A stretch of DNA of 64,000 nucleotides from Stictocephala bisonia (taxonomy: Eukaryota > Arthropoda > Insecta > Hemiptera > Membracidae). Where the stretch lies: positions 169,001 to 233,000 of the forward strand of contig JAQJVL010000742.1 of assembly GCA_035578905.1 (NCBI GenBank), read 5' to 3'. Shown piece by piece: positions 43,500-55,213 of the stretch. Position 1 is the first letter of the stretch. The number at the start of each line of letters is the position of its first letter. The translations under genes and the position numbers were made by a program. The notes under the pieces are model-generated. The model saw nothing but the letters and a program-made list of their open reading frames with translations, did no database searches and was not told the DNA's origin.

Positions 43500-44239
43500 G
43501 CTGTTCTAGTAAAGTTTTATATTATCTGTTACAAAAATCGAAATGTGAAGCATTCTTATTTGATTTGTCTTTACGATCAGTTTGAAACCCATGAATGACA
43601 TATCTTGGCTACTCCATATGGTTACACCGTCTTGCATATGAGTTGGGTCGACTACATTTGTCAGTCTTTTATTCACAAAGTCCCACGATGACGGATCGTA
43701 CATCAGAGTTTTATTGAAGGAATACTTTAAATTGATAACATAATCATGTTTATTAGATCGCTGACATTAACTAACCACTTGCTTTTAAAAATCCAATATG
43801 TTTCGGTTGTAGGTGGACACATTACATCTACATAAAATTTATTTGCAGCGTCACGAGTTTTTTTCGAATCTGATACATTGCTAATTATATGTGGTTTTTG
43901 CATTAATTTCTGTATTATCAAAAGTCACACTGCGGTTTTTGATAAACTGTTGGTTCACAGCATCGGTCAGATTAGTCAGATCTGCTACATTATAAACTGT
44001 TGATTCTTTAGCATCATACTTTTTACCATCAGTTAGTTTAAAACATTTATTAAATTACGGTTTATGTCCTTTTAAATTTACAGCGTCTCCATCATCTTCG
44101 GGTTCCGTTACATTACGCAACATTTTGCGACGAATATCATTATCATCTTCTTTAGATAATTCGGACCCAATCTATTTAGGTCCTCTAAGACCTTTGTTAC
44201 TACTACTGATATTCTGAGTCCAAACTTGTCAACGCTCAT
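43500..44239 (-). pseudogene. Fibre-like repeat protein of a Maverick/adintovirus-type relic
   Basis: The start ATG is at 44239 (MSVDKFGLRIS). Several copies of a repeat follow, of the form [KR]x(L/V)xNV-DP/EP---DAVN, for example MLRNVTEPEDDGDAVN, TVYNVADLTNLTDAVN, ISNVSDSKKTRDAANKF, RLTNVVDPTHMQDGV. Such repeats are typical of the shaft of trimeric fibre-like proteins associated with these elements in arthropods. At least one stop (after TTYN) and a frameshift interrupt it. Confidence 0.5.
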
Positions 44240-44329
44240 GATTATACTGATATTATAAAACTGATGTACGCGATGAACAGACGTGTTAGTTCTTTTCATA
44301 GCGCAGGACTGACAAGTACATTAGGGAGT

Positions 44330-44757
44330 GTGGCTGGCAGCGTAATTAATAGAGCCATATATATATATAACCTACAGAACTACATTTACCAGTTTATCAG
44401 TGGTGTGGTCTTGGTACTAACGTTAAACAGAGATTAGCCTCAGGTGATAAAGTGATTAATAAATTGAATTCAGCTTTTGAAGATCACGACACATTGCTTA
44501 CGACAAATACAAGGACAGTGAGCGAAGATCAGTAGGTGATAGAATATTAGCCGAACGAGCTTGGTTAGTTATAAACATAATGAAAGCTAAAAGTAAAATT
44601 GGTAGCGGCTGTGATAACAGAAAAAGGAAACAACCTAAAAATATCAGTAATAGAAGGAGAAAAAGACAGTCTACAAAGAAAAAGAAGGGTAATGTATTGT
44701 ACCTGAAGCCATACAAGGGATCCAGATCAGTTAAATGTACTAATCACCACTCATAGT
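44330..44757 (+). pseudogene. PLA2-like domain protein relic
   Basis: The frame gives LHLPVYQWCGLGTNVKQRLA then SAFEDHDTLL, corresponding to the calcium-loop motif (CGxGT) and the His-Asp active site of viral-type phospholipase A2 domains. After frame changes, GSGCDNRKRKQPKNISNRRR and KKKKGNVLYLKPYKGS form a basic tail ending LYLKPYKG. In this family the enzyme helps virions breach membranes. Here stops and frameshifts break it. It lies just upstream of the protease-like relic on the same strand. Confidence 0.55.
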
Positions 44758-45240
44758 CTGTATACCAAATGTTCCGCTAGCAAATAACGAAATAATCAAA
44801 TATGCAAAACTATTGAAAATACCATATTTTAGATGTATATTTATGAGAGATTTACTTCGTACAGTTATTAACGAAATGGAATCTGGTGTAGTAAATCTAG
44901 ATAGTATCAAATTGGGTATGTTACTACAAGCGTGGGTTTGACATTGATTATATTGATAGTTTTGGTAATATGAGACCACCGTTATAACTTCAGGGTTAGT
45001 TTGACAGCGGACCATACCGAGTGGTGATTAGATATAATTACTTTCCCAAACAAGAATTTCATTCTGTAAATTGTGGTCATTTGTGTTTAGACTTTCTCGC
45101 AGGACGGATATGATTTGTTTTACAGGTCGATGTTCAAGCCTAAAGTGTACTCTTTTTCCAGCTATGGATCTTTCATCATCGGACGAATGGGAGAAAGGTT
45201 TTATGAATCTCATGACTTACAACTCAATTCCTAATATTTA
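44758..45240 (+). pseudogene. Adenain-like cysteine protease relic
   Basis: NNEIIKYAKLLKIPYFRCIF then MRDLLRT and SGVVNLDS match the N-terminal half of adenovirus-type (C5) proteases found in Maverick/adintovirus elements. IDYIDSFGNMRPP follows in another frame. The C-terminal piece has VNCGHLCLDFL, holding the catalytic Cys context. The expected catalytic His motif (THWVAY-type) reads QAWV here and is lost or frameshifted. Such proteases mature capsid proteins. Confidence 0.6.
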
Positions 45241-45329
45241 AGAGACTGTAAATAACAAACTGTACATCGGTAAAGACATAGAACTAAGTATAGCTATTGC
45301 TGCATATGAAATAGATAATGTAAATAATT

Positions 45330-45800
45330 TTGTGATTGAGGAATTAAAGTAAAGCCCCCTGCAACGCATTTTAAACTCGAGGCTAAAAATCATTCACTAA
45401 AATAACATTTAAGTTGTTCTCTAGAGATCGATTTCACCAAAGAGAATACCATTTCGCCTTTATTAGGATTTGAAACAGGTGTGAAATTAAAAGCAAGTAA
45501 AGTGCACAAGTCACCTAATCAAGTGTCCATTAAAAAGTATACATCATACGAATCACATTTCATTTAGTTCCAAGGGGCTTGTAGAGACGGATTTGAGGGT
45601 CACATGAATGCTATCCAACTGTAGCACCGCCATTCAAAATTGTAGAAATCACAAATACAATCAAATATCTACCGATAAACATGTAATTAAGTTTGAGTGC
45701 ATTTTATATTAATTTTGAAGATAAATTTGGTAGTTTAATTAATTTTAGAGAAGAATATATAAATATAAGAGTAGATATTAGACCAATCAAAAAATAATGG
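45330..45800 (+). pseudogene. Capsid-associated protein relic of the same element
   Basis: In order: KPPATHFKLEAKNHSLK, EIDFTKENTISPLLGFETGV, KLKASKVHKSPNQVSI, GFEGHMNA, YPTVAPPFKIVEITNTIKYL, then FGSLINFREEYINIRVDIRP. I recognise the pattern (IDFT--N-I--LLGF, then YLPIN, then LINFRGE--) as a gene that accompanies the PLA2-like and protease genes in arthropod Maverick/adintovirus-type elements. It is probably a minor virion protein with beta structure. It is broken by several stops. Confidence 0.5.
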
Positions 45801-46160
45801 GCTTAGTATTTCCTGCCTCTGTATCGATTTCTAATAAAAATGTTTAAAAAAACGCACGAATATTATGGTGATTGATTTTCTCAGACCAGAGAGATTCACA
45901 AAAGAATGGACAATGGTGTTCAACAACTCAATTTATAGGCTTATGATCCCGTGACTCCATAGGCTGAAATCGTCAAGATAGCGGCTGCTGTGATATTATT
46001 GGTTAATCCCTATTTGTTGTTACTTCTGATCTTTTAGTAGCTGAAAAAAATTTTAAAAACTATTCTGTATCAAAATTAACCTGTTCATTCATTAATTTAT
46101 CAAGATCCTTCCATTAAAAAAAATAAATAAATAATTCTTTCCAAGCATTTATAATAATTT
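45801..46160. other. Spacer between the relic and a LINE
   Basis: It may include further eroded sequence of the relic, but I see no recognisable motif. Confidence 0.4.
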
Positions 46161-46711
46161 TTTCTTTTTTTTCGTTTCCAAGATGGCAGTTGGTTTGCTT
46201 TGCTAGGATTAACTCTTGCTTTCTTGTCGTTAAATTATGCTTGGTTGGGCTTGTTTCTAGTTCTACATTCCTTTTTATTGTCCAGATAAGTGGTATGTGT
46301 TTGTGTATTTAAATGTTTTTCACCAGAAATATACTTATCTTGTTTAGTTGTCATTCAAATCCCTTGTTTTGTCACTAATATTTGACTGTCAACAAGATTC
46401 AGACTTTTATTTAATCAAACTCTCTCCATGTCAGATTTTTCTTTAGCCACGGCTTACTTGATCGCCGTCGTTGCCTCTCACTTTTACTGGTCAGCATAAA
46501 ATCTAACCATACTGTAGTAAATGAATGTGCATCCGTGGTGGATCGAGTAGCTTCTGGTGCATATGTAATTTGCTTTCACTGCATAGTATTATACGTTATA
46601 TTAATTTGACTGTTGAGTGACCCTGCTCTGATTTTTTTACTTTGCATATGTGGTGCAGCCTCCTGATACATTTATTCTTCTTATTATCATTATTTCTTCA
46701 TTGATTGCGTC
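46161..46711 (+). promoter_or_regulatory. Probable 5' untranslated region of a LINE
   Basis: Non-coding, pyrimidine-rich, immediately upstream of the ORF1 start. It includes CCAAGATGGCAG (46180-46191), which resembles the YY1-type core seen near the start of some LINE promoters. The start is not defined. Confidence 0.3.
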
Positions 46712-47537
46712 ATGTCATCGTGCTGTGTCTGTGTAAAAAATGTTTTGAACTGTGATGAAGGAATCCAATGTGATGTATCATGTTCACGTGGGTTTCATAG
46801 GGCTTGCGTAAATATGTCTAAAGCAGACTATAAAATAATTGCTGACGACTCTAATCTTAAATGGATCTGTTGTAGAGTCGATTGGCTTCTAACCAGCCTC
46901 AAAATCTCCTTTTGAGTCAACTAATTCTGCTAACTGACAAAATATCTGAACTCACCACTAAAATGGACTCTTACATCCCTTCCAGTTAAAGTGGACAACT
47001 TGATTACTGAGTTTGATAACATCAGTAAGAATCTGTTAGTACTGGAGAAGCGTGTGAACAGTAATGATACCAAGATTAAGACTCTTGAGGATAAGTATGG
47101 TACTATATATCTCAGGAGCTTCGTGTGACCCTGAAGAAGTCATAGCGGAGATGCATGATCGTTCCCGTCGTTCAAGAAATGTGATGTTCTTCAACTTGAC
47201 TGAATCTCAAGATAGAAACATTTAAACCAGCAAGCAACATAATCGGGGTCTTATTAATAAACCACTCACTACTTTCCTTCCCGATATTGATTCGAATGCT
47301 GTAAACATTTTGAGAGCGGGTAAGAGTCATACTAATAAGAAGTGGCCAGTCAAATTCATCTTTGGATGTGATTCAGATGCTAGGGCATTTTTAGCGGGTT
47401 TTTCTTCGGATTTAACGGCCCGAACCGACCAGAATGTGTCGACCATCAGGGTGTCTAGAGACAGAACTCCACGTGGAATAGAATATTTAAGCACGTTGAG
47501 ATCAGAGTTAAGGTTTCTGGTGGTGAAAGGTACCTAA
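46712..47537 (+). pseudogene. LINE ORF1 with PHD finger (CR1/Jockey-like), frameshifted
   Basis: Begins MSSCCVCVKNVLNCDEGIQC, then CSRGFHRACVNMSKADYK and LKWICC. Regular Cys/His spacing gives a PHD-type zinc finger, as in ORF1 of CR1-like LINEs. A coiled-coil-like stretch (LSDKISELTTKMDSY) and RSRRSRNVMFFNL follow after frame changes. The last piece (47310-47537) has NILRAGKSHTNKKWPVKFIF and RTPRGIEYLSTLRSEL, the ORF1 C-terminal domain. Function: RNA-binding chaperone of the LINE. Confidence 0.7.
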
Positions 47538-47617
47538 CAATTAAATTTATTAATAATGTTCCTCAGATTGTAAAAAACCAAAAAAAAAAAAAACCCATAA
47601 CTTCCAACGGTACACAA

Positions 47618-47809
47618 ATGAAACTAGATTGTTATTTTCAAAATGTCAATGGTATTAGGAATAAGCTTGTTGAGTTAACGGAAGCACTGGTTACTACTTC
47701 ATATCATGTCATTGCACTGGTTTTAACTAATATAAACCGGGAGATTAATGATTCAGAACTGAGATTATTACACAAGACAAATTTATTGCAATATAAGTAC
47801 AATAAGTAA
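47618..47809 (+). pseudogene. LINE ORF2 start (endonuclease), truncated
   Basis: CYFQNVNGIRNKLVELTEAL then YHVIALVLTNINREINDSEL is the first part of an AP-type endonuclease (QNV-G-R-K; Y-VIALTET). The metal-binding Glu of the ET motif is altered (LTNI). After about 64 codons the similarity ends, so ORF2 is truncated. Confidence 0.7.
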
Positions 47810-47940
47810 AAAATGATGGTGATCAATTATGGCAAGGGAATTAATTACTGTACCTTCCCTTGAGACAGGAAAAATATAAAAATGTTTAACCACTAAATTA
47901 GGATTTGTGGTCTTATAAACTTTGGTATGACCAACTAACC

Positions 47941-48040
47941 CCCCCATACACGTACAGTGGCATTGACCCACCCGCCCGCCCATACACGTACAGTGGCATT
48001 GACCCACCCGCCCGCCCATACACGTACAGTGGCATTGACT
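47941..48040. repeat. 36-bp tandem repeat, nearly 3 units
   Basis: TACACGTACAGTGGCATTGA repeats at 47947, 47983 and 48019, with CCCACCCGCCCGCCCA between. Confidence 0.93.
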
Positions 48041-48058
48041 AGTGCGATTTGTATACCA

Positions 48059-48361
48059 TTATAAAGTGCTGAATTTAGCTTATTTAAAATCACCAATAAT
48101 ACAAAACAGTTCAAAATACAAATTAAAATTTTATAACAACGATTTTACACATAACGGAAAAGATTAGGATGTTTTTTATTGAAAAAATGTAAAAGCGTTT
48201 GTTACCTTTAAAATTATAAATATATTAACAGTTTTAAAATAAGAAGCATCTTAATTCCTTCAGTTATGTGTAAACAGCAAAGTATAAAAAAATAAAATAA
48301 GTATTTTGAACGGTTTTGTCTTTATGGTGATTTAAAATCAGCTAAATTCCCCACTTCATAA
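48059..48361. mobile_element. 303-bp foldback MITE
   Basis: The arms of about 110 bp start TTATAAAGTG and (complement) TTATGAAGTG. They share GAATTTAGCT, AAATCACCA, GTTCAAAATAC and TTTACACATAAC. The spacer is about 70 bp. A 16-bp sequence, TAGTGCGATTTGTATA, lies just left of it (48040) and again at 48591. Confidence 0.7.
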
Positions 48362-50290
48362 GGCCATAAGTTTTAATGTAGTGGTCAAACATTTTTATTT
48401 ATATTTTCCAGTGTTTAGGGTACATTAACTAATTGTTACTATAAAATCGGGAACGATTACACCACCCTAATGAAAATGATATGTTTCTATATATTTCATT
48501 ACTGTGTAATTTGAGATTACAATTACGCTATATAATTTGCTCCATCAACCAATTTAATTTGTATTTAAAACATTAAAACTCCATCTAAAATAGTGCGATT
48601 TGTATACTATTAGTTATTATTTGTCAACTGTGTATGAGAGAAGAAAATAAATACCTCCAAATGATTTTATGAGAGAAATAGGTTAATACCTTTTTCGATG
48701 AACTATAGTAAAAATATAATTATGTAGTAGTTACAGCAATACTTGTGATAGTGCGCAGTAGTTTTCGTTGAAAGATAAAAATGAATTGGGATTAAATATA
48801 CAAGTCAATAGCTTATTACTACTTTAGGATCACATTTCATGAGAATTTCACCATATTCTGTTTATATGCCCTGGAAATGTAAATCGTGCTTGTTGCTCAG
48901 CCAATTCGATTATTTTCACGTCATTGCAAAGTCAAATAAGTGCTAAGAATAATTATTTTTTAAAATGATATTTGTGTTGTTTGGTCACATTGATTATAAA
49001 GTTTTAATAATATGAATATTTTAATAAGTTGTAAGTTGCAATTGTTAGTTGCTGGCTATAAAGGATTTTGTTAGTGATATTCTTGTATAAAAATGGAAAA
49101 AGAATCTTTTTAACTTCTTTGTCATTAAACATATTCAATTCTTAAAAATATGTTTATACAGGATTGTTTTTAGAACCCACACATCCTTGAGTAATTAAGG
49201 AAGAGAATTCTAAGTACGTATGTAAGAGTACATACAAATGCTATATTTTTTTTATAAAGATGGTGGTTGTAACTCTCCTTATAAAATCAAATAGTTTTTT
49301 TTTAATATTGTCAATTCTTAATAAAAATTCCAAACATAACTAACATTTTAAAACGTATTCACTTATGTTTTTAATTATTTTGTGAATAGAGGTGGAAAAA
49401 CTCAACTAATGAAAAATATTTGGAATATTAATTGTAAATTACTTGAATTTTTTAAAATTTATAAATACTATTCTCTTACTTATATTACAAATATTTTTAA
49501 AATTCGTTTTCCACAAATGTTGGTTTTTCGTCAAATGTTAATCTGCGTAGAACTCAGATTATTTCACCCTTATATCTTGTATTGTATTTATGAGATAAAA
49601 GATATTTGTTATTTACTTCCTCACTTTTTGAAATGAATATACAGCCAACAGCCAATTATGTACTGCCCATAAAGTGTGAATATTTTAAGATTTACAAATT
49701 GTTTTTTGGCTGATAAATCAAATTTTAGTTTGAGTATAATTATTCTTATTGCGTGTTTTTGTTGTTTCAAGATTCTGTACTAGTTTTGTAATTCCAAAAA
49801 GACATAAGCCAAAGCTGACGCAAGAGTTAATATAGGCATATTTAATATGCCTTAATGTTTCTACTCCACATTAAAATGGCCCTTTTATAGATTATTATTA
49901 GTATATTACGTAATAATATGAACAATAACTCAAATTTGTATTCTATTCATCGTGCACACATTCTTCGTTTTAGTACATTCTGAGATTGGATAGAGTTTTC
50001 AATCATGATTAATTTTCAGATCCTATAACTATTACTATACCAATTGCTGAGTCTGCCAATTACAAACGTTACAAAGGACATTCTCTTGGTAACATTTCCG
50101 TGGAAAACACCAACTAGGCAGTATCAGACAAGTTAAACACAAGTTTAAGCCCATTTAATAGTTGCTAAGCTTCATCATTGTTAAGTACACTACATTAAAT
50201 ACCACTCCTACACTAACTTATCAATTACGTTCAGAAGCCATCTCCATAAACCATTAGAAAGAGGTTAATACCAAGTCTAACTTGAGGAGT
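48362..50290. other. AT-rich spacer
   Basis: Nearly 2 kb without recognisable gene or repeat. The ORF at 49382-49636 is Ile/Phe/Tyr-rich, as expected by chance in AT-rich DNA. Confidence 0.5.
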
Positions 50291-50297
50291 CAAGCAC

Positions 50298-51653
50298 AAC
50301 CTTAGCTGAAACTATCCACGTCCTTAGCTGACACTATCCACGTCCTTAGCTGACACTATCCACGTCTTTAGCTGACACTATCCACGTCCTTAGCTGACAT
50401 CCACGTTCTTAGCTGACACTTTCCACGTCCTTAGCTGACACTATCCACGCCCTTAGCTGAGACTATCCACGTCCTTAGCTGACACTATCCACGTCCTTAG
50501 CTGACATCCACGTCCTTAGCTGACACTATCCACGTCTTTAGCTGACACTATCCACGTCCTTAGCTGACACTATCCACGTCCTTAGCTGACACTATTCGCG
50601 TCCTTAGCTGACACTATCCACGTCCTTAGCTGACACTATCCAGTCCTTTGCTGATACTATCCACGTCCTTAGCTGACACTTTCCACGTCCTTAGCTGACA
50701 CTATCCACGTCCTTAGCTGACACTATCCACGTCCTTTGCTGACACTATCGACGTCCTTAGCTGACACTATCCACGTCCTTAGCTGACACTATCCACGTCC
50801 TTGGCTAACACTATCCACGTCCTTAGCTGACACTATCCACGTCCTTAGCTGACACTATCCACGTCCTTAGCTGACACTATTCACGTCCTTAGCTGATACT
50901 ATCCACGTCCTTAGCTGACATCCACGTCCTTAGCTGACACTATCCACGTCTTTAGCTGACACTATCCACGTCCTTAGCTGACACTATCCACGTCCTTAGC
51001 TGAGACTATCCACGTCCTTAGCTGACACTATCCACGTCCTTAGCTGACACTATTCACTTCCTTAGCTGACGCTATCCACGTCCTTAGCTGACACGATCCA
51101 CGTCCTTAGCTGACACTATCCAGTCCTTAGCTGACACTATCCACGTCCTTAGCTGACACTATCCACGTCCTTAGCTGACACTATCCACGTCCTTAGCTGA
51201 CACTATCCAGTCCTTAGCTGACACTATCCACATTCTTAGCTGACACTATCCTCGTCCTCAGCTGACACTATCCACGTCCTTAGCTGACACTATCCACGTC
51301 CTTAGCTGACACTATCCAGTCCTTTGCTGAACTATCCACGTCCTTAGCTGACACTATCCACGTCCTTAGCTGACACTATCCACGTCCTTAGCTGACACTA
51401 TCCACGTCCTTAGCTGACACTATCCTCGTACTTAACTGACACTATTCACGTCCTTAGCTGACACTATCCACGTCCTTAGCTGACACTATCCACATCCTCA
51501 GCTGACACTATCCACGTCCTTTGCTGACACTATCCACGTCCTTTGCTGACACTATCCACGTCCTTAGCTGATACTATCCACGTCCTCAGCCGACACTGTC
51601 CAGTCCTTAGCTGACACTATCCACGTCCTTAGCTGACACTATCCACGTCCTTA
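50298..51653. repeat. 22-bp satellite, about 61 units
   Basis: The unit is CCTTAGCTGACACTATCCAC plus GT. Variants include loss of CACTAT (units of 16 bp), CCAGTCC for CCACGTCC, and TTTGCTGA. It starts in AACCTTAGCTGAAACTATCC and ends CCACGTCCTTATTAAATT. Blocks of variants recur, for example the short unit at 50398, 50503 and 50918. Confidence 0.95.
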
Positions 51654-53041
51654 TTAAATTTAATTGCTTACTATTTTGAATTATTAAACATACAAAAATG
51701 TGTTGTATGTTTAATAAGTTAATCTATACCTACAAAAGGCAAATACCACTGACTCATTCACTCATCACTGTAACTGTCGGGTAGAGAATGTTAGTGTTTC
51801 TGTTAATGAACACGGAGGACCACTGCTCTTCCGGAGCAGACGGAGGAATACACTAAGGACGGAAATAATTAATTAGAGAGAATTGACTCACTACAGAGAT
51901 TGGTTGACCACGTATCCAACAGGAGTAGTTGGAGACACTTTTGGTAATCCAGTTCACATTCCTTTGTCACAGTTCTAAAGCACTGAAGAGTGGTCGCGGA
52001 AGTACGAGCGTTTCGAAAGTCCAGAAGACCGACCACGTACCGCACAAACGAGGTTCTTGAAGGTCTGGATGAGCAGCATAGAGTTAGAGAGAGTTAAAGA
52101 GATACAATTAGAATTGAAGAGGCACACAATCACTAAGTATTGAGTTGGGCAAACGAGACCCGCGACCTTACACTCTGAGAGACTAAGCGTGAGTGTCGTG
52201 TTGTGGGGCGCGAAACCGTCGCCTGAGGAGAGTTTATTCTGGAGCACCAATGAGAGCTCGAATTTGGGGTGGCGTGATGTTTATTCTAAGGGCCGATAAC
52301 CCTCTCTCTCTCTTGGCTTTAGTAAAAATGTGAAATACCAAAAATCAAATCTTATAACTACAGAATATATAAACTATATACAATCATCTTATTACCTAAC
52401 AGTAACTAAACAAGTACTAAGCCTACGAGGCTGAAATTTTGTATCAAGACAAAGGTCTTATGTTGTACATGTGCAATAAGAAGGGATTTTGAACAATTCT
52501 TAGTAAATCGATGATGGTAGCCTTTTTAGTGCCAAAAATTTGAAATGCCAAAAATGGCATTTCTCTAAATGGACTGTAGTTGCTAAATGAACGGTTCTAC
52601 AGCAAAACTAATACCATTTTCTGTACATGATTTTAGACGACCTAACATTTTAGTTCTATGACTTTTTTCTCTATCTCAACTCCTTCATCATTAGGTAGAG
52701 ATAAATTTTCAATTTGTGAATGTAAATCTAATTGGTTAATATACGGCCTCTAAGAGTAGACTTACAGATTTTTCTAGATTGTGAAACTTTGTTATCTAGA
52801 AGAACATACTATACTATATTCAATGGGAAAATAGGCAATTTATTCTGAACATAAGTATAGCCAGGTCATAGGAAATGGCTAAACATGGCTAGAAACCCGA
52901 CATTTCACTGATTCAGAGTGAACTTCAGTAATTTGTGCCCTCTAATAGTAGACATACAGATTCGTCTAGACTTTGAAACTTTTTTATCTGAGCGAAAAAA
53001 CTGATTTCAATCGGAACCTTTTAAATATATATATATAAACA
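51654..53041. other. Spacer with weak repeats
   Basis: The stretch 51975-52150 is GC-richer and, on the plus strand, reads KYERFESPEDRPRTAQTRF, faintly like the helix-turn-helix region of a mariner-type transposase; not assigned. A diverged direct repeat (CCTCTAAGAGTAGACTTACA and CCTCTAATAGTAGACATACA) occurs at 52746 and 52938. Confidence 0.35.
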
Positions 53042-55213
53042 CAGGGTGATTCATGACGTTCTCCCCTCACTTCAACAGCACACTCTACTACTAAACATAA
53101 AGAAAACCCTTATATAAACATAGGTATGAAAACGCTTCGTTATTGAATTTTGTAGAGTGAATGATGAATAAAGTTCTTACCGAAATGTAGCCAGTGAAAC
53201 ATTTTGGTAAGAGTGAAACCATGGATAAAGAGTGAAGTAACAGTACACAACTTATAGAAGGATAAATAAGAACGGAAATATCATGATTTATAATGTAATT
53301 TGACATGAGAAAACTGAAGTAATAGGGTTTAGAACTGAATCTTTAGTATTTTTTCTAGTAATTTGGGGTTAAATGCAAGAAGTTTGGAAAAGAAACACAG
53401 TTTCTTTACGCTTACTGTACAATAACTTTGTTAAAAGGGTAAGAAAGTAATGACAATTTTATACATATTTTGTAGAGAATTTTATTCTGAGAAGATTGAT
53501 GTAGGTTATGTAAAAAACAACAAATACATTTGAACAAAAGTTTAACTTTTGTAGCATAATACATAGGTAATTTAATGGGAAAATAATTTGTTTACTCTAA
53601 ATTTACACACATTTTTATAAGAAATGTAAAAAAATGAGGCCATCATTATTAATACATTTTAAAGCACGTTTGTGGACAACATTGCATGTTCCGCTTTATC
53701 CCTTATCTGTGTAAGTGAATCCATAATAAGGGCAATTCATTCTTCCAGAGAATTAACACTTGTCTTTCACCCACTCCCAAACAAAATAATCTAATCTGAT
53801 AGACCTGGCGATATTGGCGATTAAGATTAAAGCCCTCCACGACCAACTGTGGTAATAACCAACTAAAAGATAATAATAAATTATCTTTTAGTTAATTTAC
53901 TATGTAAGTTTGGGGTAAGAGCTCGAGAAAAGTATTGTGGTATTCCATCATGCTGGAAGTATAAGTTTCGTCATCATGCAAAGGAACATCGTCGAACAGC
54001 TGCGGCAACTCTTCTAGGAGAAAGTGAAAATAAAATCCAGCATTTAGGCGGACAGGTAATATTAACGGACGCAATTAGCTGATTGTGTAAAACACTTTAT
54101 GAAACATTCACACTAAATCGGTGTTGAAATTTCTTTTCCACTACCTCATGAGGATTTTGTTCTGTCCATAAATACTCATTAAGCAAGTTGTTGACACCAT
54201 ATCTGGTAAATTGGTCTCATTCGTAAACAAAATACGCTTGTAGAGTCGTTGATTAATATTTAAAAGCTTACCAAACTCAAACTAAGTGAACCATCCCCTG
54301 GTTCTAGACGTTAAACCATTTGTTTATGAAATGGGAAAATTCCTTTTAATTTTTAAGTGACATCCACACTAATGGTTACGACACTCCTGTTCGTTTAATA
54401 AGACGTCATGCATTTGTTTATACTAGCATTTTGTAGGTTGCCATTACTACACAATTCAGAAATGACAAATAGAAAACATTGTTTATCAGCTGTGGTTTAA
54501 GTGTTACGAACTTAAGAAGTAAAAATAATATTATAATACATTATAGTACATTATAGTAGACAGCATAGTAGACAGTAAAGGACAGTTAATAATTCATTTG
54601 TTAAAATGTTATTTATTTCTTTTTACTAATTTTACTTTATTAGTAATTAACAATACAAAAATAATTTATTTATTGGACACAAACATTACGATTTAATTAT
54701 CTTCATCTAACTCTTTCATTGCAATTAATTATGTATTATACTAAACGAAGTTAAAATTGTGTACTTATTTATGTGTTGTTTTATAATAAGCTTACATAAA
54801 TATTCTCAGAATCAAATGCTCTACAGATTAAGTATGAAATTGTCATGACTTTCTTAGTCTTTTAACAATGTTATTGTACAGTATGCGTAAAGAAACTAAG
54901 TTTCTTTTCCAAATTTCTTGCATTTAACCCCAAATTACTAAAAAAACTACAAAAGATACAGTTCTGAACCTTATTTTTTCAGTTTTCTCATGTCGAATTA
55001 CATTAGAAATCATGATATTTCCGTTCTTATTTATTTTTCTGTAAGTTGTGTACAAAGTTATCGCAGTCTTTATCCATGATTCTTACCGAAATGTTTGACT
55101 GGCTGTAATTCACTAACGAAGAGTTTTCATACCTATGTTTATATAAAGGGTTTCTTTATTTTTAGTAGTAGAATGTGCTGTTGAAGTGGGAGGAGAACGT
55201 CATGAATCACCAT
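53042..55213. mobile_element. DNA transposon with about 490-bp terminal inverted repeats
   Basis: The left end CAGGGTGATTCATGACGTTC is mirrored at 55213 (complement CATGGTGATTCATGACGTTC). The arms run inward to about 53540 and 54735 and share long blocks such as TATATAAACATAGGTATGAA, AATAAGAACGGAAATATCAT and AATTTGGGGTTAAATGCAAG. The central part contains a broken transposase on the minus strand. Arm divergence shows the insertion is old. Confidence 0.85.
53640..54260 (-). pseudogene. Broken transposase (IS630/mariner-like, WF-QHDG type)
   Basis: On the minus strand, in different frames and in order: ILFTNET, LNEYLWTEQNPHEVVEKKF, HRFSVNVS, LPVRLNAGFYFHFLLEELPQ, LFDDVPLHDDE, YFQHDGIPQYFSRAL, then IARSIRLDYFVWEWVKDK. 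This matches the common insect transposase family with the W(F)QHDGAP-HFS motif holding the second catalytic Asp and a final SPDLTPLDFFLWG-type motif. At least four frameshifts or stops. It is located between the long inverted repeats, so it belongs to that element. Confidence 0.75.

Noticed and set aside
44498..44716. Minus-strand Leu/Phe-rich ORF resembling a membrane protein
   Set aside because: Shadow of the lysine-rich plus-strand tail of the PLA2-like relic.
49382..49636. 84-codon plus-strand ORF
   Set aside because: Composition is that of random AT-rich DNA; no motif, no neighbours.
51975..52250. Transposase N-terminal domain (SPEDRPRT-like)
   Set aside because: The similarity is too short and there is no catalytic region nearby; left unassigned.
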